A DNA stretch of 64,000 nt from Verrucomicrobiota bacterium (GTDB lineage Bacteria; Verrucomicrobiota; Kiritimatiellia; CAIQIC01): positions 1-64,000 of the forward strand of contig SCQF01000028.1 of assembly GCA_004321905.1 (NCBI GenBank), given 5' to 3'. Position numbers and translations under genes: made by a program. This document shows positions 15,467 through 23,481 of this stretch, piece after piece. The stretch's first letter is position 1. Every line of letters starts with the position of its first letter. The notes beneath the pieces are model-generated. The model made no database searches and was not told where the DNA came from. It saw only the letters and a program-made list of their open reading frames with translations.

Positions 15467-17314
15467 TTAATGAAGGAATTCTATGACTTCAAGGCGCACC
15501 GCCGAACCATCGGGGCGCGCACCCTCTAACCGCAAGGCATCGAACGGCCACAGTTGGTTCGGTGCGGTGGCCGATCCTTTGAATTGCGACCACGGCAATT
15601 CATAGTCGGCGCTACCCGCAGTATAGCGCACCGCGGCGAGGTAGGCTTGCTCGTCCATGCTGTTCGTATCGCGCAGCAGGCCCACGTTCAGGACACCCGC
15701 ATGACCGTTGCCATTGATCCGCAGATGCACACCGTGGTGCTGTGTGGCCACGCCGCTGCCCAGCACGACACTGTTGGAAAGCAGACAAAACTTTTTGCCA
15801 CCCTGGGCTGGACCGAGTTTGATCCCCGCCGGCGGCATAAATTCAAACACCGTGGCCGGGGTGGTGGGCGCGGGCACGCGCCACGCAGCGGCACCGCGTA
15901 GCGTATCCCAAAGTGCGTTACCATCCCACTGCGGACCGGGCTGCGTCGCGGGATCAAGGCCGTCGTGATGAATGAGCATACTGGAGACTGCGCCGAGTTG
16001 CGGATTAATCACCGTCGCAAACGCAACGGAAGCCAGCGTCCGAAATTCTCCCGGAATTTTCGCCACCCAGCGGTCGCCGTCACGCGTCGCGGGAAATTCA
16101 ATCCAATAGCGCCCCGGACTGACCGGCTTGCCCGGACTCCAATTCAAAATCGCGCGCGCAATTGGATTCGTGCCGGTGACTTTCCAAGCATAGGAAATTC
16201 CGTCTTTTCCGATTTCCAAGCCTTGGAAACCCGGCAACGCCGGGCCATCGGCCAACACGTGGCGCATGAACGCCGCCGGCGACATGTCCGGCAATTCCGG
16301 CCCGCCCGCGCCATGATTGCAGTTGGGCCGGAGCAGCCAGCCCTTCGGGCCGGGCAACGCCGCGAGGTTACGCTCGGCGCCGGAGAGCCAGAAAAAAAGA
16401 TCGTCGGTGGCGAGGCTGAAGAAAACCGCCGCCTTGGTTTGGGCCGCGTAGGCCAGCGGCTCGTAAGCGGCGAGCCAGAGCGCGCGCTGCTCCGCCGGTT
16501 CCCAGCGCAATTGCTGGGCACCGCGACCGGATGTGCCTTCCATGCCGCCGGCGCTAAAAGCCGTGGTCACGCACTTCACCCGCTCATCCACGCCTGCCAG
16601 AAAAAGTGCGACCCACCCGCCGTAGGAAATACCAACCACGCCGAAACGATTGGTGTCGGCCCACGGTTGCGTCGTCAAAAAATCCAAGGCGCGCCGCGCC
16701 GCCGTGACGTTATGATACATCGCCCAATTCCGCAGATCCGGCACAAGTTCAAACTTGCGCTCATGCGTGACGTTTTTCCATTGCGTCACCCGCGACGCAC
16801 CCGATGCAAACTGTCCGTTATAATCCATCGCCAAGGCCGCCATGCCAGGATGCCGCCGGGCAATCGCCAGGGCCAACGCGCCACTTGCGTGGCCACCGCC
16901 GCCGTGAAAAACAAGAATGACGGGTTGCGGGCCACTGGCTTTTGCTGGGCGGGCGATGGCGCAATAGATGCGGTTCGCGCCCTGCGGCGTCAACTCTGAA
17001 CTATAATAATAGTCCTCGACCAACAGTTGTTCATCACGGCTGGTCGGTGCGCTTGGGGCCACAGATGGTTTTGCGGTTTTCTTGGCCACCCACGCGTCGC
17101 CGGTATTCATCCAGTCGTTCACCCCGGCGACCAAGAAAGGCACCGTGCGTGTCGAAATTTTCTCCGGTTCCAAGGGATGCTGGCGAATCTCCGCCATATC
17201 CCAAAGCTGCGCCACCTGCCGTCGCTGATCGGCAGTCAAAGCGTTTCCGTTCGCGGCCCAGACGCGTCCGCCACCCGCGACCAAAGTCATCAGGCAAAGT
17301 ATTCGCAGACGCAT
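15467..17314 (-). CDS. Secreted alpha/beta hydrolase (acetyl-xylan esterase/peptidase-like)
   Basis: The 615-residue protein starts at ATG 17314, with AAAGGA 9 bp upstream, and has a signal peptide ending in GGGRVWA. The alpha/beta-hydrolase core has an oxyanion HGGGGHASG around residue 138 and the nucleophile elbow GVVGISYGGW around residue 222. A C-terminal beta-rich domain follows (about residues 360-615). The longer open frame starting at 17539 is not used, because its first 40 residues are a transposase remnant. A degenerate-plus-perfect palindrome pair is embedded in the coding region at 16180-16230. Confidence 0.8.
   Translation of the reverse strand: MRLRILCLMTLVAGGGRVWAANGNALTADQRRQVAQLWDMAEIRQHPLEPEKISTRTVPFLVAGVNDWMNTGDAWVAKKTAKPSVAPSAPTSRDEQLLVEDYYYSSELTPQGANRIYCAIARPAKASGPQPVILVFHGGGGHASGALALAIARRHPGMAALAMDYNGQFASGASRVTQWKNVTHERKFELVPDLRNWAMYHNVTAARRALDFLTTQPWADTNRFGVVGISYGGWVALFLAGVDERVKCVTTAFSAGGMEGTSGRGAQQLRWEPAEQRALWLAAYEPLAYAAQTKAAVFFSLATDDLFFWLSGAERNLAALPGPKGWLLRPNCNHGAGGPELPDMSPAAFMRHVLADGPALPGFQGLEIGKDGISYAWKVTGTNPIARAILNWSPGKPVSPGRYWIEFPATRDGDRWVAKIPGEFRTLASVAFATVINPQLGAVSSMLIHHDGLDPATQPGPQWDGNALWDTLRGAAAWRVPAPTTPATVFEFMPPAGIKLGPAQGGKKFCLLSNSVVLGSGVATQHHGVHLRINGNGHAGVLNVGLLRDTNSMDEQAYLAAVRYTAGSADYELPWSQFKGSATAPNQLWPFDALRLEGARPDGSAVRLEVIEFLH
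16180..16230. repeat. Phased palindrome pair inside the hydrolase coding sequence
   Basis: A degenerate copy at 16180-16198 (CTTTCCAAGCATAGGAAAT) and a good copy at 16212-16230 (ATTTCCAA-GCC-TTGGAAAC) are 32 bp apart and translated in frame. The good copy encodes FQGLE. Confidence 0.75.
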
Positions 17315-17419
17315 GAGCATTATCCTTTGAGAAAATTCGTCGCCAACCATCAGCCAAGGCTTGTCTTGAGTTCGCCAAAAACACGGGGCACACGCGGAAT
17401 CGGCCTTCATCTTTCCGGG

Positions 17420-17694
17420 CCGGCGTACGGTGAACGTCGCGCTCGTCATGCGTTCACCCACCCGGCGCGCAAAATAACCATCCGCCCACAGCTCGCCGCT
17501 CCACCAACGGGCCTTAAGCCCCGGAAACCCGCGAAACAATGCTCGTCCACATGGTCAGGCGCTACTTCCAACTCCAGCCTTTCGACTTCATACGCCTCTG
17601 CGATCCCTCGCAAAAACCGTTCCGCTCGTGCCCGATGAGGCGCTCCCGAAAAAGGTCTTTGCGCTATTTTGGACACCAGCCTAGGTGATAACAC
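17420..17694 (-). pseudogene. Decayed IS200/IS605-type TnpA (Y1 transposase) remnant
   Basis: In one frame the sequence reads ERFLRGIAEAYEVERLELEVAPDHV, which matches the region around the DHVH motif of IS200-like TnpA. In the next frame, from 17539, it reads FRGFPGLKARWWSGELWADGYFARRVGE, which matches the conserved W-G-x-L-W-x-x-G-Y-F region and catalytic-tyrosine helix. The segment normally lying between these blocks is missing and the frame changes, so this is an internally deleted, frameshifted relic. The N-terminal HUH strand is also absent. It is the only transposase trace in the window. Confidence 0.7.
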
Positions 17695-17833
17695 GTGTCA
17701 TAGACCGCATGACTCGTTCGCTTCAGTGTCATACCGCTTTATACCACAGCCAAGGGCCGCTCATCAAGGAAGGCGGCCGCCGCCCGTCCCGTGGCAAGCC
17801 ACGGAAACCCGGCGCTGTCTTTATTGGAAAAGT

Positions 17834-17862
17834 TTGACGTCGGGGCCTTCTGCGGGTAAATA
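17834..17862 (+). promoter_or_regulatory. Promoter of ilvC
   Basis: TTGACG (17834-17839), exactly 17 bp, then TAAATA (17857-17862), with a leader of about 40 nt to the ATG. A 7-bp perfect hairpin CCGTGGC/GCCACGG lies upstream at 17789-17804. The rest of 17695-17830 holds nothing recognisable. Confidence 0.6.
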
Positions 17863-17909
17863 TCCGCTCCGCTTTGCGCGTTGTGGCGCAGGCACAGGAG
17901 AAAACGAAC

Positions 17910-19007
17910 ATGGCAATCATCAACTTCGGTGGCGTGCAAGAGCGCGTCGTGACGCGTAAAGAATTTCCGCTCGCCAAGGCGCGTAAGGTTTTGAAGAACG
18001 AAACCATCGCGATCATCGGGTACGGCGTCCAAGGCCCGGCGCAGGCGCTCAACCTCAAGGACAACGGCTTCAAGGTCATCATCGGCCAAGCGCCGGAATT
18101 CAAGCGCGACTGGGATCGCGCGGTCGCCGACGGCTGGAAACCCGGCAAGGATTTGTTCGACATCGAAACCGCGGTGAAGAAGGGCACGATCATTCAATTG
18201 CTCGTCTCCGACGCCGCCCAGCGCGCCGTTTGGCCGCTGATCAAGAAGAACCTCAAGGAAGGCGACGCGCTCTATTTCTCGCACGGCTTCTCGATCACCT
18301 ATTCGAAGAAGACCGGCGTCGTCCCGCCCAAGAATGTTGACGTGATCATGGTGGCACCGAAGGGCTCCGGCCTGAACGTCCGCCGCAACTTCCTCAGCGG
18401 CGCGGGCATCAACTCCAGCTACGCGGTCGGCCAAGACGCGACCGGCCACGCTGAAGAGCGCTGCCTCGCGGTCGGTATCGGCATCGGCTCCGGCTACCTC
18501 TTCCCGACGACGTTCCCGCACGAGACCAACAGCGACCTGACGGGCGAACGCGGCGTGCTGATGGGCGCGCTGGCGGGCATCATGGATGCGCAATATGACG
18601 TGCTCCGCGCGCACGGCCACAGCCCCAGCGAGGCGTTCAACGAGACGGTCGAGGAGTTGACGCAGAGCTTGATTCGTCTCGTGGACGAGAAGGGTATGGA
18701 CTGGATGTACTCGAACTGCTCGGTGACGGCGCAGCGCGGCGCACTCGACTGGCGTCCGCAGTTCAAGAAGGCCGTTTTGCCAGTCTTCAAGAAGCTGTAT
18801 GCGCGTGTCGCTAGCGGCGCGGAGGCCGAACACGTCATCAAGACCTGCAGCGGTAAGGACTATCAGCAAAAGTTGGCGAAGGAACTCGGTGCGATCCGCG
18901 ATTCCGAAATGTGGCGGGCGGGCGCCGCGGTGCGCGCCTTGCGGCCCACCCAAGCGGCCAAAGTGGTCAGCAAGAGCACCAAGGGTGTGTCGGGCCGGCA
19001 GTGGTGA
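17910..19007 (+). CDS. ilvC: Ketol-acid reductoisomerase, fungal/mitochondrial-like type
   Basis: The 365-residue enzyme catalyses the second common step of isoleucine/valine synthesis (acetohydroxy-acid isomerisation and NADPH reduction). The Rossmann motif is IIGYGVQGPAQALNLKDNG. Metal-site residues lie in TTFPHETNSDLTGERGVLMG and GHSPSEAFNETVEELTQS, and the domain ends EMWRAGAAVRALRP. Segments such as LVSDAAQ and SNCSVTAQRGALDW follow the yeast Ilv5 pattern rather than the E. coli long form. Start ATG 17910 has AGGAG 9 bp upstream. A strong terminator follows. Confidence 0.96.
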   Translation: MAIINFGGVQERVVTRKEFPLAKARKVLKNETIAIIGYGVQGPAQALNLKDNGFKVIIGQAPEFKRDWDRAVADGWKPGKDLFDIETAVKKGTIIQLLVSDAAQRAVWPLIKKNLKEGDALYFSHGFSITYSKKTGVVPPKNVDVIMVAPKGSGLNVRRNFLSGAGINSSYAVGQDATGHAEERCLAVGIGIGSGYLFPTTFPHETNSDLTGERGVLMGALAGIMDAQYDVLRAHGHSPSEAFNETVEELTQSLIRLVDEKGMDWMYSNCSVTAQRGALDWRPQFKKAVLPVFKKLYARVASGAEAEHVIKTCSGKDYQQKLAKELGAIRDSEMWRAGAAVRALRPTQAAKVVSKSTKGVSGRQW

Positions 19008-19032
19008 AAAGGTGTACGTAAATGAATTAGGG

Positions 19033-19070
19033 CGTCCCGGAGGCCGCAGGGTCTTCGGGACGTTTTGTTT
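19033..19070 (+). terminator. Rho-independent terminator of ilvC
   Basis: CGTCCCGGAG and CTTCGGGACG pair as a 10-bp stem with one mismatch, followed directly by TTTTGTTT. It lies 26 bp after the ilvC stop. Confidence 0.85.
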
Positions 19071-19076
19071 GAAGTT

Positions 19077-20708
19077 ATGAGAAAACATATCGCGAATATC
19101 GTGCGGGGCGTCAAAAAATTGCTGGGCCCAAAGACGCCCGCGAAAAAAAATGAGCCCATTAAGTCCGTGATCGTGGCACCGCATGCCCGCGCCAAGGGCA
19201 GCGAGTGGCAGCCTGGGCAGGCACCCGCCGCCAAACCGGAAAGCAAAGTTTCATCGTCAGACCTGCGGCACCGGATTCCGAGGCGTACTGCGGCACAATC
19301 GGAGCAAGCCGCCCGGCCGGTGCGCCCACACGATGACCGCCCGCAACGCGGTGGCCGTCCGCAGCAGCGTGGCTCGCGCCGGGATGGCCCGCGTGACGAG
19401 CGCCGTGGCCCTGCGCCGCAGCGCGGTAATCCGCCATTGTCCGCGGCCCCGACGACGGAGGCCGAGTCCGTACCCGCGCAGCCCGCTGTGCCGTGGGATC
19501 CCGCCAGCTTCCAAGTACCGCCGGAAGACGGTAAGCAGCGCTTTCAGGATTTCGACTTTTCGCCGGAAATCATGCATGCGATTGCGGACTTGAAATTTCA
19601 GTATTGTACACCGATCCAAGGCCAGATTCTGCCACATACGTTGCTCGGCAAAGATGCCGCCGGCCAGGCGCAAACCGGCACCGGCAAGACCGCCGCGTTC
19701 TTGCTGACGATCATGCAGCACACGCTCAAGCATCCCCTGCCCGCGCGCAAACCCGGCACACCGCGCGCGCTAGTGCTCGCACCGACCCGCGAACTGGTGA
19801 TGCAAATTCAGAAGGATGCGGTTTCCTTGGGTCATTACGCCGGTTTCAAGAGCGTCGCCGTCTTCGGCGGCATGGACTATGAAAAACAGAAGCGCCAGAT
19901 TTACGGGCAAACCATAGACCTGATCGCCGCGACGCCCGGACGCCTGATTGATTTTTTGCGCGGTCGCGTGGTGGACCTTTCGCAGGTCGAGATTCTCGTG
20001 CTCGACGAGGCCGACCGGATGCTGGACATGGGCTTCATCCCCGACGTCCGCCGCATCATCCATCAGACTCCACACAAAGATCGTCGGCAGACGTTGCTGT
20101 TCAGCGCCACCTTGAGCAAAGAAGTGATGCGCCTCGCCAGCCAGTGGATGCGTGACTTCGTCAAAATTGATATTGAGCCCGAACACCGCGCCGTGGACAC
20201 GGTGGAGCAGAAAATCTACGTCGTCACCCGCCGCGAAAAGTTTTCGATCCTTATGCACTTGCTGCGTTCGCCCGCCGCCGAGCGTGTCTTGATTTTCCGC
20301 AACCGCCGCGATGCCACCACGCGCCTCTACCAGCGCCTCGTGCGCGAAGGCCTCCGCTGCGCCGAACTCTCCGGCGATGTACCGCAAGAAAAACGCGTTC
20401 GCATCCTCGAAGATTTTCGTTCCGGCAAGCTGAAGGTTGTCGTCGCCACCGATGTCGCGGGGCGCGGCATTCACGTCGCCGGTATCAGCCACGTGGTCAA
20501 CTACGACATCCCCGAACAGCCGGAAGATTTCGTCCACCGCATTGGTCGCACGGGACGCGCTGGCGTCAGCGGCGAAGCGATCACCTTTGCCGACGAAGAA
20601 TCCGGTTTCATGTTGCCCGCGATCGAGGAATATATCGGACGCCCGCTGGTCTATATTCACCCCGACGAAGCGCTGCTCAAACCACCGCCACGCAGTCATA
20701 GTGTCTGA
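19077..20708 (+). CDS. DEAD-box RNA helicase (RhlE-like)
   Basis: The 543-residue protein has a basic, disordered N-terminal extension (residues 1-150, rich in Arg/Gly/Gln/Pro). The helicase core follows: Q motif FDFSPEIMHAIADLKFQYCTPIQ, motif I AQTGTGKT, Ia PTRELVMQI, II VLDEADRMLDMGF, III SATLS, and VI HRIGRTGRAG. It remodels RNA duplexes in ribosome assembly or mRNA decay. The basic arm is N-terminal, whereas RhlE/CsdA proteins usually carry a C-terminal one. ATG 19077 is chosen over the TTG at 19065, which lies in the ilvC terminator. Confidence 0.93.
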   Translation: MRKHIANIVRGVKKLLGPKTPAKKNEPIKSVIVAPHARAKGSEWQPGQAPAAKPESKVSSSDLRHRIPRRTAAQSEQAARPVRPHDDRPQRGGRPQQRGSRRDGPRDERRGPAPQRGNPPLSAAPTTEAESVPAQPAVPWDPASFQVPPEDGKQRFQDFDFSPEIMHAIADLKFQYCTPIQGQILPHTLLGKDAAGQAQTGTGKTAAFLLTIMQHTLKHPLPARKPGTPRALVLAPTRELVMQIQKDAVSLGHYAGFKSVAVFGGMDYEKQKRQIYGQTIDLIAATPGRLIDFLRGRVVDLSQVEILVLDEADRMLDMGFIPDVRRIIHQTPHKDRRQTLLFSATLSKEVMRLASQWMRDFVKIDIEPEHRAVDTVEQKIYVVTRREKFSILMHLLRSPAAERVLIFRNRRDATTRLYQRLVREGLRCAELSGDVPQEKRVRILEDFRSGKLKVVVATDVAGRGIHVAGISHVVNYDIPEQPEDFVHRIGRTGRAGVSGEAITFADEESGFMLPAIEEYIGRPLVYIHPDEALLKPPPRSHSV

Positions 20709-20711
20709 CAG

Positions 20712-20784
20712 GTAGGGCGCTCGCGCCGCGAGCGCCGCAAAAAATTGAACACATCAAGCGGCGGCCACGGCATGGCCGCCCTAC
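20712..20784. repeat. REPIN-like element: two hairpins bounded by GTAG and CTAC
   Basis: GTAGGGCG (20712) and CGCCCTAC (to 20784) are 8-bp terminal inverted repeats. Inside are two hairpins, GGCGCTCGC-GCC-GCGAGCGCC (20716-20736) and one at 20760-20780. GTAG at the foot of a hairpin, in a mirrored pair, is the organisation of REP/REPIN elements. A phased palindrome pair abuts it. Confidence 0.7.
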
Positions 20785-20835
20785 CTTTCCAGGGCTTGGA
20801 AAACCGGAACATGCGACTTTCCAAACCTTGGAAAA
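20785..20835. repeat. Phased palindrome pair (32-bp spacing)
   Basis: Copies at 20785-20803 (CTTTCCAG-GGC-TTGGAAAA) and 20817-20835 (CTTTCCAA-ACC-TTGGAAAA) lie between the helicase and queF. Confidence 0.9.
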
Positions 20836-20869
20836 CAACCATAATTTTGCTACCAATGCGCCGGAGCAA

Positions 20870-21289
20870 ATGATGAAAACCAAGAAATCGTTGAGTGGTT
20901 TGACGTTGCTGCGGCGCAGTCAGCAAGCCTATCCGACCTCGCCAGACGCGGCGCGGTTGGAAGTTTTTCCAAACCCGGAATCGAAACGCGATTACGTGAT
21001 TCGCTTCGATTGCCCGGAATTCACCTCGATTTGCCCGGTGACCGGTCAGCCGGATTTTGGGCATATTGTGCTGGAATATGTACCGAACAAATTCTGCATA
21101 GAGAGCAAGTCGCTCAAGCTCCATCTGTTCAGCTATCGTAATCACGGCGCGTTTGCCGAAACCATTGTGAACGGGATTCTTGATGCGGTGGTGCAGGCGT
21201 GCAAGCCGCGCCGGGCAACGGTCACGGGCGATTTCACGGCGCGCGGCGGCATCGCCATTCGCGTGACGGCGAGCCATCCCAACAAGTAA
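20870..21289 (+). CDS. queF: NADPH-dependent preQ0 reductase
   Basis: The 139-residue monofunctional QueF reduces 7-cyano-7-deazaguanine to 7-aminomethyl-7-deazaguanine in queuosine synthesis. The nucleophilic cysteine lies in FTSICPVTGQPDFG and the substrate-binding motif is ESKSLKLHLFSYRNHG. ATG 20870, with GGAG 4 bp upstream, is chosen; ATG 20873 is also possible. The TTG-initiated longer frame starts inside the palindrome and is rejected. It opens the que block, but on the opposite strand from queD, queC and queE. Confidence 0.96.
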   Translation: MMKTKKSLSGLTLLRRSQQAYPTSPDAARLEVFPNPESKRDYVIRFDCPEFTSICPVTGQPDFGHIVLEYVPNKFCIESKSLKLHLFSYRNHGAFAETIVNGILDAVVQACKPRRATVTGDFTARGGIAIRVTASHPNK

Positions 21290-21400
21290 TCCCATATTTT
21301 GCAGTTGGACTTCTCCAAGGGCGACAAGTGCTTCCGGTGTTTTCGTTGGGATCAATGCGTGATGCGCAAAAAGTATAGGGGTTACCGCTGGGTTCTTGAG

Positions 21401-21475
21401 GGCGGGGCTGGAAGCCCCGCCCACAAAGCAACGGAAAACAACTATCAACGGCGGGACAGGCTGTCCCGCTCTACC
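21401..21475. repeat. Two GC-rich hairpins (REPIN-like)
   Basis: GGCGGGGCT-GGA-AGCCCCGCC (21401-21421) and GCGGGACA-GGC-TGTCCCGC (21451-21469, followed by TCTAC) are perfect stems with 3-base loops. They lie between queF and queD. The preceding 21290-21400 holds no recognisable gene. Confidence 0.65.
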
Positions 21476-21830
21476 CTTGTCCTTCGTAGATACAGCCGGA
21501 AGATTCGGTTTCGCGTAGGACAAGACGGCAGAGTTGCGGCAGCGCGGGTTTGAGCCGCTGCCAAATCCAACGTACCAGATTTTCGCTGGTCGGATTTTCC
21601 AAGCCTTGGACATCGTTCAGGCAACGGTGATCTAGTTGCTCCAAGATCGGTTGCAGCGCCTTGCGGATGTCGCCGAAGTCCATCACCCAGCCCATGCGCG
21701 CATCCACGGGACCGGCGACGTGAATTTCCAATTTATAACCGTGGCCATGCAGTCGCCGACACGGATGCGTCTCCGGCACATGCGGCAACCGGTGCGCCGC
21801 CTCGAAGTGGACTGTCTTGAAAATTTCCAT
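21471..21830 (-). CDS. queD: 6-carboxy-5,6,7,8-tetrahydropterin synthase
   Basis: The 119-residue enzyme converts dihydroneopterin triphosphate to 6-carboxy-tetrahydropterin, the first committed queuosine step. Zinc ligands are His in FEAAHRLP and the HGHGY pair, with the catalytic cysteine in THPCRRLHGHGY. MDFGDIRKAL and LDHRCLND complete the family pattern. The C-terminal glutamate is in RETESSGCIYEG. A single palindrome element is embedded in frame, encoding VQGLEN. The gene stops next to the hairpin repeats at 21469. Confidence 0.95.
   Translation of the reverse strand: MEIFKTVHFEAAHRLPHVPETHPCRRLHGHGYKLEIHVAGPVDARMGWVMDFGDIRKALQPILEQLDHRCLNDVQGLENPTSENLVRWIWQRLKPALPQLCRLVLRETESSGCIYEGQG
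21595..21613. repeat. Single palindrome element inside queD
   Basis: TTTTCCAA-GCC-TTGGACAT matches 16 of 19 positions and is translated in queD as part of VQGLEN. There is no partner at 32 bp. Confidence 0.7.
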
Positions 21831-21840
21831 AAATTTTTTG

Positions 21841-21887
21841 ACAGGATTACAGGATTATCAGGATAAATCAAATCCTGTTCATCCTGT
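21841..21887. repeat. ACAGGAT dyad repeat
   Basis: Two tandem ACAGGAT units (21841-21855) face AATCCTGT and ATCCTGT (21871-21887), forming a roughly 15-bp imperfect stem between queD and queC. A half-copy of the same family occurs at about 41693. Confidence 0.6.
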
Positions 21888-21895
21888 TATCCCGT

Positions 21896-22588
21896 CTACC
21901 GCTCCAATGGATCGCGCAAACCGAGTTCGGCAAAACCTTTGCGTCGCAGTTCGCACGAATCGCACGCGCCGCATGGGCGACCATCGGCACGCGGGTCATA
22001 GCAACTGCTGGTTAGCGCAAAGTCTACGCCCAAGTCGGTGCCAGTTTTGATGATCTGCGCCTTGGTCAATTTGATCAGCGGCGTATGAATCCGGAAACGC
22101 GCCCCACCCTCCACGCCCATCTTGGTCGCCAAGTTGGCCATCTGCTCAAACGCGGCGATGAATTCGGGGCGGCAGTCGGGATAGCCGGAATAATCGAGCG
22201 CGTTGACGCCGATGAAAATATCGGTCGCGCCCAGCGACTCGGCCCACGCCAGCGCCAGCGAGAGGAACACGGTGTTACGCGCCGGAACATAGGTCACCGG
22301 GATACCCGCGCCGATTTCCGCCATTTCCCGATGCTTGGGCACGGCAATATCGTCCGTCAACGCGGAGCCACCAAACGCCCGCAAATTGACGTCGAGCACG
22401 ACATGGCGCATAACGCCGGCGGCGCGAGCGATGCGTGCGGCGCTGTCGAGTTCGTGGATGTGCCGTTGGCCATAGCGAAAGCTGAGCGCATGGAGATCAA
22501 ATCCTTGGCTCCGCGCGACGTAAAGCGTCGTGGCGGAGTCCAGCCCGCCGCTCAACAGCACCACCGCCTTTAATTTTTGTTTCTGCAT
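21896..22588 (-). CDS. queC: 7-cyano-7-deazaguanine synthase
   Basis: The protein, about 230 residues, makes preQ0 from 7-carboxy-7-deazaguanine with ATP and ammonia. The PP-loop is [15 protein letters not shown] near the N-terminus. The zinc site is [20 protein letters not shown] at residues 197-216. ATG 22588 ([12 protein letters not shown]) is preferred to the one three codons upstream. The gene follows queE on the same strand, across a dyad repeat. Confidence 0.96.
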   Translation of the reverse strand: MQKQKLKAVVLLSGGLDSATTLYVARSQGFDLHALSFRYGQRHIHELDSAARIARAAGVMRHVVLDVNLRAFGGSALTDDIAVPKHREMAEIGAGIPVTYVPARNTVFLSLALAWAESLGATDIFIGVNALDYSGYPDCRPEFIAAFEQMANLATKMGVEGGARFRIHTPLIKLTKAQIIKTGTDLGVDFALTSSCYDPRADGRPCGACDSCELRRKGFAELGLRDPLER

Positions 22589-22598
22589 AGAGTGCAAC

Positions 22599-22653
22599 CG
22601 CAGATTAACACAGATGCACGCCGATCATGAGTGCAATCTGCGTTTATCGGCGT
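22599..22653. repeat. CGCAGATT/AATCTGCG nested dyad repeat
   Basis: Interleaved inverted repeats CGCAGATT (22599) with AATCTGCG (22635), and ACGCCGAT (22618) with ATCGGCGT (22646). Related sequence recurs at 44910-44930 and 46682-46742. Confidence 0.6.
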
Positions 22654-22667
22654 TCATCAGCGGTTCG

Positions 22668-23432
22668 TCACCTTTGCCCCATGAAAACATGGCACTGCGG
22701 GATCACGCGGACATCGCGCAGGCCAGTGGCCAACGCAAGCGCCTGCCAACACGCGAGCTGCGTCGCGGTGGGCGCGTGCACACCTGCATGCGGCGTCGCC
22801 GGTTGCAAAATCACCGGCACATACACTGCCACTTTTTTCACCAAACGCGCGGCACGCCGTAGCTCATCTTTTGATGTCTCGCGGCTGACCACAATTTTTA
22901 CGAAAGTCTCCGCACGAGAAGCCGTCGCCAGTTTCAAAAATTTCCGATGCGCGCTCCATGCGTCAGCTTGCCCCGTAACGCTCGGCAGCTTGATGTCCAT
23001 CGCCACAAAATCCAGCCACGACAAAACCATGGCGAGTTCACGCCAGCGGTCACCGGTGGTTTCGAGGTAAATAGACCAGCCAGCGCGACGCAGGCACGGC
23101 AACGCCACACGCAGAAAATCCGCTTGCAGGAGCGGCTCGCCGCCGGTTAACGAAAGCGAGTGTACCGGTCCGACTTCTTTCCGGACGCCGCGCAGGATGG
23201 TAACCAACTCATCCACGATGATGGGGTTGGCACGCTTTTGGTCACGCCCCGGCGCCGATTCTTGCAGCCATACCGTCGGTTTGTGCATCAATGCCGCCGG
23301 TGTGTCGCAGAATTCGCAGCGCCGATGGCAACCGGCGAAACGCAGAAACACCTGACGCACGCCCACCAGCGGCCCTTCGCCTTGGATGGAAGTGAAGATT
23401 TCCGCCAGCCATGCCTTTTGCACTTTTTTCAT
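22668..23432 (-). CDS. queE: 7-carboxy-7-deazaguanine synthase (radical SAM)
   Basis: The 254-residue radical-SAM enzyme rearranges carboxy-tetrahydropterin to the deazaguanine core. It has the SIQGEGPLVG substrate motif near residue 15 and the cluster motif CHRRCEFC (CX3CX2C) at residues 35-42. LSLTGGEPLLQ is the glycine-rich SAM-binding strand. It sits immediately downstream of an AT-rich islet and upstream of queC, so the block supplies preQ0 for queuosine. Confidence 0.95.
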   Translation of the reverse strand: MKKVQKAWLAEIFTSIQGEGPLVGVRQVFLRFAGCHRRCEFCDTPAALMHKPTVWLQESAPGRDQKRANPIIVDELVTILRGVRKEVGPVHSLSLTGGEPLLQADFLRVALPCLRRAGWSIYLETTGDRWRELAMVLSWLDFVAMDIKLPSVTGQADAWSAHRKFLKLATASRAETFVKIVVSRETSKDELRRAARLVKKVAVYVPVILQPATPHAGVHAPTATQLACWQALALATGLRDVRVIPQCHVFMGQR

Positions 23433-23481
23433 ACGCTCATCAAAAGCCAGATATCATTTATCCCGTTTTTTCGGGGGGGGG

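Noticed and set aside
17314-17539. N-terminal 75-residue extension of the hydrolase frame
   Set aside because: The first residues match an IS200 transposase remnant. A signal peptide and ribosome-binding site occur at 17314, so the extension is not part of the hydrolase.
20700-23480. preQ1 riboswitch near the que genes
   Set aside because: No compact A-rich-tail pseudoknot motif was recognised upstream of queF, queD, queC or queE.
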